Notes: generated from the sequence alone by a model not told the origin. Shown: positions 34,523 through 43,988, counted from the stretch's first letter. The stretch is DNA of 64,000 nucleotides from Scytonematopsis contorta HA4267-MV1 (GCA_019359035.1 JAHHIC010000054.1:124001-188000); one strand, 5' to 3'. Numbers and translations: made by a program.

Positions 34523-34984
34523 ATGCGTCAATTTATTAAGTCTTTAGCAACAGTTTCTGCTTTATCTGCACTTGCTTTAGCTCCAGTATTTTTATCTGCA
34601 AACCCAGCTAGTGCTGATACTGGTTTACAAGGAAGCTATGTAGGTGTTGGTGGTGGTAGCGTAGGTGGTGAAGGATATGGTTCTTTAGGTGGACGTATTC
34701 AATTAGGTGATGCTCCATTCTCTATCCGTCCAACACTCCTTTATGCACCTGGTTCTGGTGAAGTAGGATTCATTGGTACCGTTACCTATGATGCTCCTAT
34801 AGCTGAAAACACTAACCTTTATGCTGGTGTTGGTGGTGGTGTTGCTCGTGACTACTCCTCCTTTGCACTTACTGCTGGTCTTGAAACAGCTGTTAGCCAA
34901 AATCTAGTTCTATATGGTGATGCTACTTATCTAACTGAATCTAAAGATACTGCTTGGAAAGTTGGTTTAGGCTACAAGTTCTAA
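34523..34984 (+). CDS. Small outer-membrane-type beta-barrel protein
   Basis: The 153-residue protein has a clear signal peptide (MRQFIKSLATVSALSALALAP…, cleavage after ASA-DTG). A mature part of ~120 residues consists of alternating strands rich in Gly, Tyr, Val (LQGSYVGVGGG, NTNLYAGVGGGVA, NLVLYGDATYL), ending KVGLGYKF with a terminal Phe typical of outer-membrane barrels. It is likely an eight-stranded OmpA/OmpW-like barrel of cyanobacteria with unknown role. A gaggtaa site upstream supports the ATG. The codon use (many GGT, GCT) looks like that of a well-expressed gene. Confidence 0.8.
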   Translation: MRQFIKSLATVSALSALALAPVFLSANPASADTGLQGSYVGVGGGSVGGEGYGSLGGRIQLGDAPFSIRPTLLYAPGSGEVGFIGTVTYDAPIAENTNLYAGVGGGVARDYSSFALTAGLETAVSQNLVLYGDATYLTESKDTAWKVGLGYKF

Positions 34985-34999
34985 TTCATCCCAACAGAA

Positions 35000-35184
35000 T
35001 AAACCCCACCCCCCAACCCCCCTCCCCGCACGCGGGGAGGGGGGCTACAAAAAATAGAAATGAGAAAAATAGAAATTAACAGAGTAGAAATGAGTAGAAT
35101 AGTGTCAATTTTTAATTTTTCAAAATATTTATAGTAAATCGTAGCCCCCTCCCCGCTTGCGGGGAGGGGGTTGGGGGTGGGGTT
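35000..35184. repeat. Inverted pair of G/C-rich hairpins between convergent genes
   Basis: The left hairpin (35000-35047, stem cccccctccccgc/gcggggagggggg) and right hairpin (35141-35184, stem ccccctccccgc/gcggggaggggg) are inverted copies of each other around a 93-bp AT-rich spacer. They lie between the stop codons at 34984 and 35207 and can act as terminators in both directions. Related hairpins are at 41761 and 44060. Confidence 0.85.
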
Positions 35185-35206
35185 TTCTTTGTAGGGGGTT
35201 AAGTCT

Positions 35207-36982
35207 CTATAAATTGCTAGGTATAGTTTTAAATTTATCCTGGGAACCCAAAGAATAATCTTCTAATTTAAAATCAGCAAAAGGCTTTTTCTCCAATCTA
35301 TTTCTCAGAGCTTCATCAAGAACAACACCTTGCGATTTTTTTCGCACACCAACAATAATAATACTTCTTTGATAAGCTGTCGAATCTTGGTTTGGCTGAC
35401 AATCACTGCGTCTAAATTGTCCCAAATTTAATAAACGATAACCCTCAACACTACGAACGCGACTAAATATTTTTTTTACTAAAAGTTGTATTTGTTTAGA
35501 CCGTTCCAAAGCTCTTGCTTCTTCAGCTTTTAAATCACCCTCACAGGATGCTGTCCCCACAGAAATAATTTCACTAGGATTATCCATAATTCTTTGGATA
35601 CCTTCAGCTTCCAAATTAGACTGTAACCCATCAAGACTAATAGTTTGGTCGTTATGTTTAATTCTAAATGTACTACCTAAAAGCCATTTATATTCTACAG
35701 ATAAAACAGCAATATTAAATTCTGCTACTCTACCTTGACTATCTCTACCTTCTTGATAAGGAAAATAATCTACCTTGCCTTTTTTCTCTGGTGCTTGTCC
35801 ATAAGATATTGAGGAAGCAAATCTGGGATTACGTGTTACAGCTGCAACAATACCAAGTAATCCTAATACTACTAATAATGCCGCTAATAATGCAAACAAA
35901 GGAGGAATTTTATGTTTTTCTTCCTCTTCAGTTGGTAAACATACTACAGGTGGTACTTGTGGTGTCGGAATTGGTGGTGTCAACATTTCGGTTTTAGTAT
36001 TTCCGACTACGTTGACTGTGGCTACCGTTGCTGCTGCTGTTGGTATAGGTGGTATAACTGGTATAATTGGCGTATTCAATTGATTTTCCAGTTCTGCAAG
36101 ACGCCTTAAAATTTCTTCCGCGCTACGGGGACGTTGACTAATTTCCCGCATCATTAACCAGTCAATAAAATTTAATAGCGAAGGTGAAATATTTTTTGTA
36201 TGTTCGTGCCAGCGTAACTCATTATTATAAGCATCATACATATCTAAAGGATGGCGACCCGTCAGCAAAAAAACAAATGTACGCCCCAATGCAAAAAAAT
36301 CTGACTGCGGTACAGCTAGACCATTCATTTGTTCCGGAGCGCTGTAACCAGATGAAGAAATCGCTGTAATTCCACCACTACCGCTGCTAACTTTTACTAA
36401 ATAAGTCCTAGTTAATTCCCTTGCTGTGCCAAAATCAATCAGAACTAGTTGACCATCAGGTCTAATCATAATATTAGATGGTTTTATATCTCTATGGAGA
36501 TATTGTTGACCATGCACTAATACTAAAATTTCTGCCAGTTGTCTTAACCAAGCTATTGTCTGTTCTTGGGAAATAGGTCGATTTTGTTGCTGCTTTAACC
36601 ATCCTTCTAAAGTCGGACCATCGATTTTTTCCATCACTAAGCAGTGCATCATCAAACCTTCCCTGGTTTGATATTCAAAATAACCATCCACCTGAGGAAT
36701 CCCAGGATGATTCAACTGCTTTAACACATTTCCTTCTTTTTGAAACAGTTCGACAGCTTTGGCATCGTGGTAGAGATTTTCTTTAAGCACTTTAAGAATT
36801 TTTGGCGTATCCTGCTCATAAGCTTCGTACACCCTCCCAAATCCCGTTTTATCACTTAAAAGACGCATGACTCTATAGCGTCCTTGTAATTCTAGCTGGG
36901 AACCACAACTTTGACAAAAACGGTTTTCGTCATTGTCTGGGTGGTTCGGTTTATAGCATACAGGATTTATACAAAAACTCAT
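35207..36982 (-). CDS. Ser/Thr protein kinase with N-terminal zinc ribbon
   Basis: The 591-residue protein begins with a four-Cys zinc ribbon (C4, C9, C23, C26: CINPVC…FCQSC), common in cyanobacterial Pkn2-type kinases. The kinase domain (about 36-300) has a degenerate glycine loop (LSDKTGFGRVYEA), the Lys of KILKVLK, catalytic HRDIKPSN (D165), DFGTA (D183) and APE (SAPEQ). A proline-rich linker leads to one membrane helix (FALLAALLVVLGLLGIVAAV, about 365-390). The C-terminal ~190 residues contain an OmpA-like core (ISVGTASCEGDLKAEEARALERSKQIQ, AYQRSIIIVGV). So the kinase is cytoplasmic and the tail probably periplasmic, perhaps touching the cell wall (inference). All catalytic residues are present. 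The first ATG at 36982 precedes the ribbon directly. Confidence 0.93.
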   Translation of the reverse strand: MSFCINPVCYKPNHPDNDENRFCQSCGSQLELQGRYRVMRLLSDKTGFGRVYEAYEQDTPKILKVLKENLYHDAKAVELFQKEGNVLKQLNHPGIPQVDGYFEYQTREGLMMHCLVMEKIDGPTLEGWLKQQQNRPISQEQTIAWLRQLAEILVLVHGQQYLHRDIKPSNIMIRPDGQLVLIDFGTARELTRTYLVKVSSGSGGITAISSSGYSAPEQMNGLAVPQSDFFALGRTFVFLLTGRHPLDMYDAYNNELRWHEHTKNISPSLLNFIDWLMMREISQRPRSAEEILRRLAELENQLNTPIIPVIPPIPTAAATVATVNVVGNTKTEMLTPPIPTPQVPPVVCLPTEEEEKHKIPPLFALLAALLVVLGLLGIVAAVTRNPRFASSISYGQAPEKKGKVDYFPYQEGRDSQGRVAEFNIAVLSVEYKWLLGSTFRIKHNDQTISLDGLQSNLEAEGIQRIMDNPSEIISVGTASCEGDLKAEEARALERSKQIQLLVKKIFSRVRSVEGYRLLNLGQFRRSDCQPNQDSTAYQRSIIIVGVRKKSQGVVLDEALRNRLEKKPFADFKLEDYSLGSQDKFKTIPSNL

Positions 36983-37195
36983 AGCTCACTTAGGGTAACT
37001 TTATATCCGCGTGTTTAGTATATGTTACTGGTTTAAACCTCTGTCTCTAGATACAAAATTACCCCACCTCGTTCCCGTGTGGGGGAAGTTATTTTTATTC
37101 AATCAAAAAATATACAATTCCTATCTAAGCTGCTCGATTACTTATCTTCTTCATCTTGAGACAAGGTGACACCCGGAGAGTCATCATACTGTGTA

Positions 37196-37807
37196 TTAGT
37201 CTTCATACATTGGTTTAAATGCTTGTAACAAAATACCTAAAATTTTATCAATTTCTTTAATATAATACTCAACAGAATCTATATAAACAGTTGTTCCTTC
37301 TATAAACAAAAACCTCCAATTAGTTCCGGTAGTAACAGAGCCATAAATTCGTTCTTTCTCGCTTCCTTGAGCTTGATTAAATAATTGTGCTGCTATCATT
37401 GCAGCAACACATTGACCGAAACCACTATTAATATCTTCTTTTTTCGCTTCAACAACAAACATTACAGGTGCGGAAATAAATAACTGTTCTTTTGACATGC
37501 TGAAGATATAATCGCAAAAACCTTGTAAACCTTTTCTTGGGTCTACATTGAATTCATTACCAGAAAATAATGATATTTGATTGTTTAGTAACTTTCTTAC
37601 ATCCGCTAAAACTGGGGCTATTAAAAACTCTGACCGAGCTTTCTCTGTTCCAATCGAAGTTGCTAAAGGAATATAGTCACTCAAAATAGCTTTTAATGTC
37701 TCTGATGGTGAAACAGGTTTAACATCAGCAAATAAATTGCCAGTCTCATCAAGCGTTAAATTAAAACTTTTTTGAACTTTGGGGAGAGTAAAATCGCTGT
37801 ATACCAT
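37196..37807 (-). CDS. PD-(D/E)XK nuclease-like cyanobacterial protein
   Basis: The 203-residue protein shows the spaced motifs of a restriction-endonuclease-like fold: an early Glu in SEFLIAPVL (about residue 61), the Asp in LQGFCDYIFS (about 98), VVEAKKE (E-x-K, about 122-126), and a following Gln helix (GFGQCVAAMIAAQLF). Similar proteins occur in many cyanobacterial genomes without known function. There is no methylase nearby, so it is not an evident restriction system. The ATG at 37807 gives a start near the conserved region. Whether it cleaves DNA is unknown. Confidence 0.65.
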   Translation of the reverse strand: MVYSDFTLPKVQKSFNLTLDETGNLFADVKPVSPSETLKAILSDYIPLATSIGTEKARSEFLIAPVLADVRKLLNNQISLFSGNEFNVDPRKGLQGFCDYIFSMSKEQLFISAPVMFVVEAKKEDINSGFGQCVAAMIAAQLFNQAQGSEKERIYGSVTTGTNWRFLFIEGTTVYIDSVEYYIKEIDKILGILLQAFKPMYED

Positions 37808-38468
37808 TTTATATATCTAAATCTTTTATTTACTATTTTAATGCTAAGCTACTAATTTATGACGCTACCCTCGCTTAAAAAGTTCTGAATCAAGAGTCAA
37901 AGCATCTGCTTTAATTGATGCTCTACGCTATTAATAAGAAGAGACTTTATAAATACTATAGGCTATGTCGCAAAACTTTACAAACGAGCCAAAGTCAAAA
38001 AGAAGGTAGATGACAGAAAGATTTGGGAGGCTTTTGGGAAAATTTAGTACTTATGTATAGATTTTTGGGCAAACACCCAAATTAGATTATTTTTTTGCGC
38101 TCCCTAAGTCTCTTCACAAGCTCTTTTCCGCCACAATATGCCCACGAATTATTGGCAATTTAATTGTATTACTTGTTGCTCAATACATGCTCAAAGGCTT
38201 ATGAATTGAGGAAAAAATAGGCAAAAAAAATATTTTTCTTTTTCTAAATCAACCTAAAAGTGCCTTAGAGATATACAATGATGCCAATCGCCAGATTCAA
38301 CTTGTTCAAGCAAAATATGAAGAGACGACCCATTATAATTCGCGACGGCTAAAAGATTCATAGACAACCGTATCAACTTTTCTATTTCCATAGTAATGCT
38401 TTCACCGCTGTGCTGGCAATTCACCAAATTGAATAATTAATTTTTTGAAAGTACCCAAGCACAATGCT
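37808..38468. other. 661-bp region with decayed coding-like fragments
   Basis: There is no intact gene. Short open stretches separated by stops on the + strand, such as LYKRAKVKKKVDDRKIWEAF (about 37973-38032) and IQLVQAKYEETTHYN (about 38296-38340), have coding-like composition. They may be remnants of a mobile-element gene. I could not identify the source. Confidence 0.35.
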
Positions 38469-39308
38469 CTACACTGACTTTAAAAATCCTTCCACAATCT
38501 GTTTAAACGCTTCCGGTTGCGTTAAAAAACACCAATGATTACCTGGTGCAGTAGCTATCTGCAAATTTTTTAAATATGTTTTATACGTCTTTAATTGCCA
38601 CTCTTGACGATTAACCCCTTTTTCTGGCTGTACAAACAAAGTCGGAATATCAATCGGAATAGTTAAACCCGGAACTCGCATCACCTCATCAAAAATACCA
38701 TCACGAGCAGCAATAGTAAATTTACTTCCCCAACTACCATCACCTTTTTCTTCAATCCCTGCTTGAAAAACTTGCTGCTGTAAAGGAGTCCATCCCTGAT
38801 ATTGATTTAACTTGCGAGCTAATTCTTCCGCTTCCTCATAACTCTTAAATGGTCCCATCCCCTTCAAAAAAGGCAATACACTATACAAAATTGGAAACGT
38901 CAACTTCAGAAAACTGGGCATCTTCCAAATAAAAATAGGGTCAACCAAAACCATACTCTTCAAACGCTCAGGATTTTGTCTCGCCCATATACAAGCTAGC
39001 TTACCAGACCAAGAGTGCCCCACCACATGAGCAGACGACCATCCCAGCTTATCCATCAACGATTCCAAATCAGCGATCGCACTCACAAAGCTATAGTCTT
39101 TTTCGGGTTTGCTGCTTTCCCCGTGACCCCGCATATCGGGAGCAACAACATGATAACTTTTAGCTAAATAGTCTCCGAAATTCGACCAAACTAAAGCATG
39201 GTCAGCTAAACCGTGTAAAAGTAATACAGGCTCTTGAGCTTGCTTCCACTCTAGGTAAGAAATTTGAACATTAGGCAAAGATAGAGTCTGACGTTCCAAT
39301 ATCATCAC
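38469..39308 (-). CDS. Alpha/beta-hydrolase fold protein
   Basis: The 279-residue hydrolase has the oxyanion turn LLLHGLADHALVW, nucleophile elbow GHSWSGK (Ser ~98), an acid-bearing strand (TLFVQPEKGVN) and a C-terminal catalytic His in APGNHWCF. The oxyanion motif PDMRGHGESSKP is typical of the epoxide-hydrolase/esterase group. The substrate is unknown. It starts 49 bp from the divergent ABC exporter start, so the two may share a promoter region. A putative ATG three codons earlier than the conserved start is used. Confidence 0.85.
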   Translation of the reverse strand: MMILERQTLSLPNVQISYLEWKQAQEPVLLLHGLADHALVWSNFGDYLAKSYHVVAPDMRGHGESSKPEKDYSFVSAIADLESLMDKLGWSSAHVVGHSWSGKLACIWARQNPERLKSMVLVDPIFIWKMPSFLKLTFPILYSVLPFLKGMGPFKSYEEAEELARKLNQYQGWTPLQQQVFQAGIEEKGDGSWGSKFTIAARDGIFDEVMRVPGLTIPIDIPTLFVQPEKGVNRQEWQLKTYKTYLKNLQIATAPGNHWCFLTQPEAFKQIVEGFLKSV

Positions 39309-39357
39309 TTTTTTACACTTAAAGCCAAAAATAAAGTTTTTGCGCTATATAAATATT

Positions 39358-41190
39358 ATGGGGATTCGTAAAATACACAACACTCTGCGTCAAACATTTA
39401 GTGTATTCCGCTATAGTGGACGGGCTATAGGTCTTGTATGGTCTACCAGCCGCTTCCTGACCATTATCCTAGCGGTTTTCACTTTAATCGGCGGTCTTCT
39501 ACCAGCTGCTATTGCTTACATTGGTAAATTAATCGTTGATGCCGTTATATCAACCTCTCAAATTAATCCACAAAACGGTAATTTTGTCAATACCTACCAC
39601 CCTTTAATGTATGTGGGTATAGAAGCTGTTGCGGTAGCATTACTAGCACTTACCCAAAGAGGATTAAGCGTTTGCCAATCGCTTTTGCGTGCCCTTCTAG
39701 GACACCGTGTAAATGAATTAATTTTAGAAAAAGCCCTCACTTTAGAACTCGCACATTTTGAAAACTCCGAGTTTTACGACAAAATGGTAAATGCGCGACG
39801 AGAAGCATCAAGTCGTCCCTTATCCTTAGTGAACCGCACATTTGGACTAGTACAAAGCGCCCTTTCCCTTGTAACTTTTGGAGCTTTACTATTAGACTTT
39901 TCCGGATGGGCAGTAGCGGTATTAATTTTAGGCTCAATGCCCTCATTTATTGCAGAAACAAAGTTTGCAGGACAAGCATTTCGTTTATTTAGGTGGCGTG
40001 CCCCAGAAACTCGTCAGCAACACTACTTTGAAACACTGCTAGCCAGAGAAGACTTTGCTTCCGAAGTCAAACTATATCAGTTGGGAGAAATGTTGTTAGG
40101 ACGATACCGCAACAACTTTCAGCAATTGTATGGAGAAGACCGAGATTTAACTTTGCGACGAGGATTATGGGGATATTTATTGAGTTTGTTAAGTACAGCA
40201 ACTCTCTATATCGCATATGCTTGGATAGTCTTAGAAACTGTAGCACGAAGAATTTCTGTGGGAGAGATGACAATGTATCTCACAGTTTTTCGGCAAGGAC
40301 AAAACACTTTTGCAAGTGCATTAACTTCCATCGGAGGAATGTACGAAGATAACCTTTATCTCTCCAACCTTTATGAATTTTTAGAAGAAAAAGTACCATT
40401 ATCAATAGGAAAAGCCACCAAAGGTATTAAACCCAAAGACGGTATCAGATTCGAGAATGTGACCTTTGCTTATGAAGGAAGCTCTCAAATAGCCCTGAAA
40501 GATATTTCCTTTCATATTAAACCAGGAGAGAAATTAGCAATAGTTGGTGAAAACGGTTCAGGGAAGACAACCTTAATCAAACTCCTGACTCGACTTTACA
40601 CCCCAATTTCTGGACGCATCTTACTCGACGGTTTGGACTTGCAAGAATGGGATATAGACGAATTACGACGACGTATAGGTGTAATTTTTCAAAACTTTGT
40701 CCGTTACCAATTCACTGTCGGTGAAAATATTGGAGTTGGAGATGTTCAACGTATAGAAGACAGAGAACTTTGGGAAATTTCAGCCTCAAAAGGAATGGCA
40801 TTATCTTTCATAGAAAAACTACCCACAGGCTTTAGCACCCAACTAGGTAAATGGTTCCACCAAGGACAAGAACTTTCTGGAGGACAGTGGCAAAAAATCG
40901 CCCTTGCTCGCGCATTTATGAGAACCAGTGCGGACATTTTGGTATTAGATGAACCCACATCCGCAATGGACCCACAAGCGGAATTTGATATTTTCAATCA
41001 TTTTCGTTCCATAACCCAAAATCAAATGGTCTTTTTAATTTCTCACCGTTTTTCTACAGTCAGAATGGCAGACAAAATATTAGTAATAGAAGCAGGAGAA
41101 ATTATCGAACAAGGAACCCACGAAGAACTACTGCAAAACGACGGAAGATACGCACGATTATTTGCCTTACAAGCAGCAGGTTACAAATAG
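39358..41190 (+). CDS. ABC exporter, fused permease and ATPase
   Basis: The start was set at the ATG of MGIRKIHN; a TTG at 39340 extends the frame by six codons without support. The ~610-residue half-transporter has six membrane helices (about 35-340, e.g. LTIILAVFTLIGGLLPAAIAY) and an ATPase (about 365-610). The ATPase has Walker A GENGSGKTT, signature LSGGQWQK, Walker B ILVLDEPTSAMD and H-loop LISHRFST. The LSGGQWQK signature is common in multidrug and lantibiotic-type exporters of Gram-positive bacteria and cyanobacteria. No peptidase domain is present. The substrate is unknown. The divergent neighbour is a hydrolase. A palindromic element follows 37 bp after the stop codon. Confidence 0.92.
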   Translation: MGIRKIHNTLRQTFSVFRYSGRAIGLVWSTSRFLTIILAVFTLIGGLLPAAIAYIGKLIVDAVISTSQINPQNGNFVNTYHPLMYVGIEAVAVALLALTQRGLSVCQSLLRALLGHRVNELILEKALTLELAHFENSEFYDKMVNARREASSRPLSLVNRTFGLVQSALSLVTFGALLLDFSGWAVAVLILGSMPSFIAETKFAGQAFRLFRWRAPETRQQHYFETLLAREDFASEVKLYQLGEMLLGRYRNNFQQLYGEDRDLTLRRGLWGYLLSLLSTATLYIAYAWIVLETVARRISVGEMTMYLTVFRQGQNTFASALTSIGGMYEDNLYLSNLYEFLEEKVPLSIGKATKGIKPKDGIRFENVTFAYEGSSQIALKDISFHIKPGEKLAIVGENGSGKTTLIKLLTRLYTPISGRILLDGLDLQEWDIDELRRRIGVIFQNFVRYQFTVGENIGVGDVQRIEDRELWEISASKGMALSFIEKLPTGFSTQLGKWFHQGQELSGGQWQKIALARAFMRTSADILVLDEPTSAMDPQAEFDIFNHFRSITQNQMVFLISHRFSTVRMADKILVIEAGEIIEQGTHEELLQNDGRYARLFALQAAGYK

Positions 41191-41227
41191 AAAGTCCAAT
41201 AAATTAAGGAGCATCCTAATTTTACAA

Positions 41228-41345
41228 AAGCCCCTGAAATAAATTTCGGGCTGAAAGCTTAAACCCGTTGAAACGGGTTGAATTAAATTATTTTAGTTAG
41301 CTTCAGCTAACTTGAGCTTTTAGCCCGAAATTTATTTCAGGGCTT
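41228..41345. repeat. Long palindromic element, copy D (divergent subtype)
   Basis: The outer arms aagccc(c)tgaaataaatttcgggct and their inverse (ending 41345) match copies A-C in layout. The sequence differs, and the two inner hairpins, acccgttgaaacgggt and gttagcttcagctaac, differ from each other. It lies between the convergent genes ending at 41190 and 41350. Confidence 0.8.
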
Positions 41346-41349
41346 TTCT

Positions 41350-41715
41350 TTACTTCTTGCGAGATTCTAATTTGGAAACACGGCTTTGTAAACTCTTGAC
41401 CTGCTCGCGCACCTCAATAACCAGAGTCGCCAACCTATCAAACATCTTATCCCGTTCTTGTATCGAAAGATTTCTTCCTTGACGTTGCGATTGCGGTGTA
41501 ATTATCGCTTGCCTAGGTACAGAAGCCGAACCACTTGAGGCAATTCTACCCAATTGCGCTTCTACTTGATTTAAGCGTACCTCTAAACGATAAAACTGTG
41601 CTTCTAAATTAGCAAAACGCGACTCATTTAATTGAGATGAAGCACTTTTGGTAAACCACCCACCCCATAAAATAACTATTAATATTAAAGTTAATAAAAC
41701 CCTAACTTTACTCAT
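41350..41715 (-). CDS. Small membrane-anchored coiled-coil protein
   Basis: The 121-residue protein has an N-terminal hydrophobic segment (VLLTLILIVILWGGWF) that is either an anchor or an uncleaved signal. It is followed by a heptad-rich coiled coil (FANLEAQFYRLEVRLNQVEAQL), a Ser/Gln-rich linker and a second coiled coil (VIEVREQVKSLQSRVSKLESRKK). The family is unknown to me. Similar small anchored coiled coils occur beside hydrolases in cyanobacteria, but no function can be inferred. The stop codon abuts a palindromic element. Confidence 0.7.
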   Translation of the reverse strand: MSKVRVLLTLILIVILWGGWFTKSASSQLNESRFANLEAQFYRLEVRLNQVEAQLGRIASSGSASVPRQAIITPQSQRQGRNLSIQERDKMFDRLATLVIEVREQVKSLQSRVSKLESRKK

Positions 41716-41760
41716 ATTTTTCCCCTACATTTATTGATAAAAACTTACTTATATTGTCTT

Positions 41761-41802
41761 AGCCCCCTCCTCGCTTGCGGGGAGGGGGTTGGGGGTGGGG
41801 TT
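41761..41802. repeat. G/C-rich hairpin between two minus-strand genes
   Basis: It has the stem ccccctcctcgc/gcggggaggggg with a trailing ttgggggtgggg. It belongs to the same family as 35000-35184 and 44060-44113, and lies 3' of the hydrolase gene on the minus strand. Confidence 0.75.
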
Positions 41803-41844
41803 GAAATTTGCAGGGACGATTCGATATTAGCGAATATTTATTTT

Positions 41845-42714
41845 TTACGATAAAGCCTGCCAATATTTCCTAATCCTGTTAGCAACTTCTATATTATCGG
41901 TATGAACTAAATCGTGGTCAGCCCCAGGAATGATTTCAAAATTGCATTGAGGAATATTTTCAGCATAAGTTTGACAATGCCAAAGAGGTATTTGGCTATC
42001 TTTTTCTCCAGCAATCACCAAAGTAGGGGTAATAATTTCATGAATCTCCTTTTCTACAGTATCAACCGCATCTTCTGGTTTTAATCTGTCACAAAGCAAA
42101 GATTTTCCAGCAGGTTGACTAACAATAGCATTCCTAGCGACACGAATTGTATTAAATTGTTTACCTTTTCCCATTAAATTTGCAAATGGAGATATAATAT
42201 CCAAACCCAAATCGACTACTTTTGTATCCCACAAAAGAGGTCTTAAATGATTATATCGACCCACAAAGCTATCATCTCTAATTCCAGCCGGAGCAAGCAG
42301 AACCATACTTTTTAAAGAAGATAATTGCTGAGTAATAATATTAGAATCAGCATTATTACGTTCATTGACTTTCGCTTCCTTACTCTTAGCAATTGCATAA
42401 GCCGCTGCTGTCCAACCACCATAGGAATATCCAACCAGATGAAAATTTTGTATTTGTTTTGCATCAATAAACTCTTGCAAAAACTCAACCTGATGGTCAA
42501 TCAAATAACGCATCTTTGGTTTAGAAGAATCACCAAACCCTAATAAATCGAGACCAATACAACAGTAACTATCCTGCAACTCTTCCATAATTAATTCCAA
42601 AGTGGAAGCATTGCCAAAAAAACCATGCAGAAAAATTACAGGAGTGCCCTCACCAAACATTGTATAGGCAGCAGTATATTTATTTAGTTTAACAGTCTGT
42701 TTATGTATAGCCAT
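41845..42714 (-). CDS. Alpha/beta-hydrolase fold protein
   Basis: The 289-residue hydrolase has the oxyanion motif VIFLHGFFGNA, LLGFGDSSKP, nucleophile elbow GYSYGGW (Ser ~98), an acid strand LVIAGEKDSQIP and terminal His in GADHDLVH. It is about as long as the hydrolase at 38469 but clearly distinct from it. It lies 29 bp downstream of a glycosyltransferase gene on the same strand, so the two are probably co-transcribed and may act on one lipid or carotenoid glycoside (inference). Confidence 0.88.
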   Translation of the reverse strand: MAIHKQTVKLNKYTAAYTMFGEGTPVIFLHGFFGNASTLELIMEELQDSYCCIGLDLLGFGDSSKPKMRYLIDHQVEFLQEFIDAKQIQNFHLVGYSYGGWTAAAYAIAKSKEAKVNERNNADSNIITQQLSSLKSMVLLAPAGIRDDSFVGRYNHLRPLLWDTKVVDLGLDIISPFANLMGKGKQFNTIRVARNAIVSQPAGKSLLCDRLKPEDAVDTVEKEIHEIITPTLVIAGEKDSQIPLWHCQTYAENIPQCNFEIIPGADHDLVHTDNIEVANRIRKYWQALS

Positions 42715-42743
42715 ATTGCGAATTGTGGATTGCTAAATACGAA

Positions 42744-43988
42744 TTATTTAGATATTACCTGTTCTATAATATCAGATGCTTGCTTAACTCCCCCCGACCG
42801 CTTAATTGCTTCCTTTAATCTCAAAGCATTTTTTTTGTAAGAATCTTCAGTAAATACTTTTTTTACCACTTTTTGCAGCCTATCACGATTTAACTTGCCA
42901 AGAGGTACAAATTCTCCCGAACCAGTCCAAGAAATACGTGCAGCAATTCCTGGCTGGTCATTAGTTACAGGAATCGCGACCATAGGTACACCATAAGTTA
43001 ACGACTCCAAAGTGGAATTCATTCCTGCATGAATAATACTAAGACTCGCTTTTTCTAATAGCTGTAACTGTGGAGCATAACTAACCACTAAAGGATTTCC
43101 CACTAATTTTGGTAATGATTCCGGACTAGCAGAACCTCCTAAAGAAATTACCAACTGAGCATCCAAACCTAAACAAGCTGAAGCAATATTTTGAAATACA
43201 TTTGTTAGACGATTTTGTAAAGTCCCCATCGAAGCATAAATCAATGGCTGTCCAGTCAGTTTGTTCCAAGGAAAATCAACTGCTTTTCGGCTAGTTTGGT
43301 TATGATATGGACCAGTAAAGTAAAAATTTTCCGGCAATTTTTTCCTAGGAAATTCAAACTCCGCAGGTTGATGACTCAAAATTGCGAGCTTGGAATCAGC
43401 ATTAACTTCCGGGGGTAAATTCCATTTTTGACGATACTTCATCCTCAAATTTCTGATTGATTGCCCAAAAGGATTAGTTAACTTATAAACTAAACTGTTG
43501 CGAAAAGTAGCCCACCAAGCTGAACTATAACTCCAAGTCGTAAACAAAGGAGGAATGCTGGCTTCTTGATTAAAAGGTAGAGCGCTACATATAGTCACAT
43601 AGGGAATACCGATAAAATCAGCAACAGTCCCTCCCTCAGCATAAATTTGGTCTACTAAAAGTGCTTCGATTCCTGCTTGCTTAATAATTTCCGGAGCTTC
43701 ATCAAGAAACACAGTCGCTGACTTTTGTATCCAATCCATGGTGTAGAATAACGCAGCTTTACCACGTAATGTCCCTAAATGAGCAAATAATTTTTCTGTT
43801 TCTCCCGAAGGAAATTGTTTTTCTCCAATAGCGAGAAAATCTAGACCAGCAGCCAGCACCTTGGGTTTTGCATCAAGTATCCCCAAAAAGGTGACACGAT
43901 TACCGCGTCTTTGTAATTCTTGCCCCAATGGGAGCATTGTGTTCAGGTGTCCAGTTTCTGCGGGACAGTATAAACCAAGGTGAGCCAT
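42744..43988 (-). CDS. MGT/UGT-like glycosyltransferase (GT1 family)
   Basis: The 414-residue enzyme has the GT-B fold. Its N-terminus MAHLGLYCPAETGHLNTMLPLGQELQRRG carries the acceptor-side His (H14). The C-terminal donor-binding motif is APQLQLLEKASLSIIHAGMNSTLESLTYGVPMVAIP, followed by NDQPGIAARI, as in macrolide and zeaxanthin glycosyltransferases. The donor is probably a UDP-sugar; the acceptor is unknown, though a carotenoid or polyketide is typical. It lies upstream of, and with, the hydrolase at 41845. Start ATG at 43988. Confidence 0.88.
   Translation of the reverse strand: MAHLGLYCPAETGHLNTMLPLGQELQRRGNRVTFLGILDAKPKVLAAGLDFLAIGEKQFPSGETEKLFAHLGTLRGKAALFYTMDWIQKSATVFLDEAPEIIKQAGIEALLVDQIYAEGGTVADFIGIPYVTICSALPFNQEASIPPLFTTWSYSSAWWATFRNSLVYKLTNPFGQSIRNLRMKYRQKWNLPPEVNADSKLAILSHQPAEFEFPRKKLPENFYFTGPYHNQTSRKAVDFPWNKLTGQPLIYASMGTLQNRLTNVFQNIASACLGLDAQLVISLGGSASPESLPKLVGNPLVVSYAPQLQLLEKASLSIIHAGMNSTLESLTYGVPMVAIPVTNDQPGIAARISWTGSGEFVPLGKLNRDRLQKVVKKVFTEDSYKKNALRLKEAIKRSGGVKQASDIIEQVISK

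Noticed and set aside
37960-38450. Decayed stretch as an identifiable insertion sequence
   Set aside because: No terminal repeats, target duplication or recognisable transposase motif could be found.
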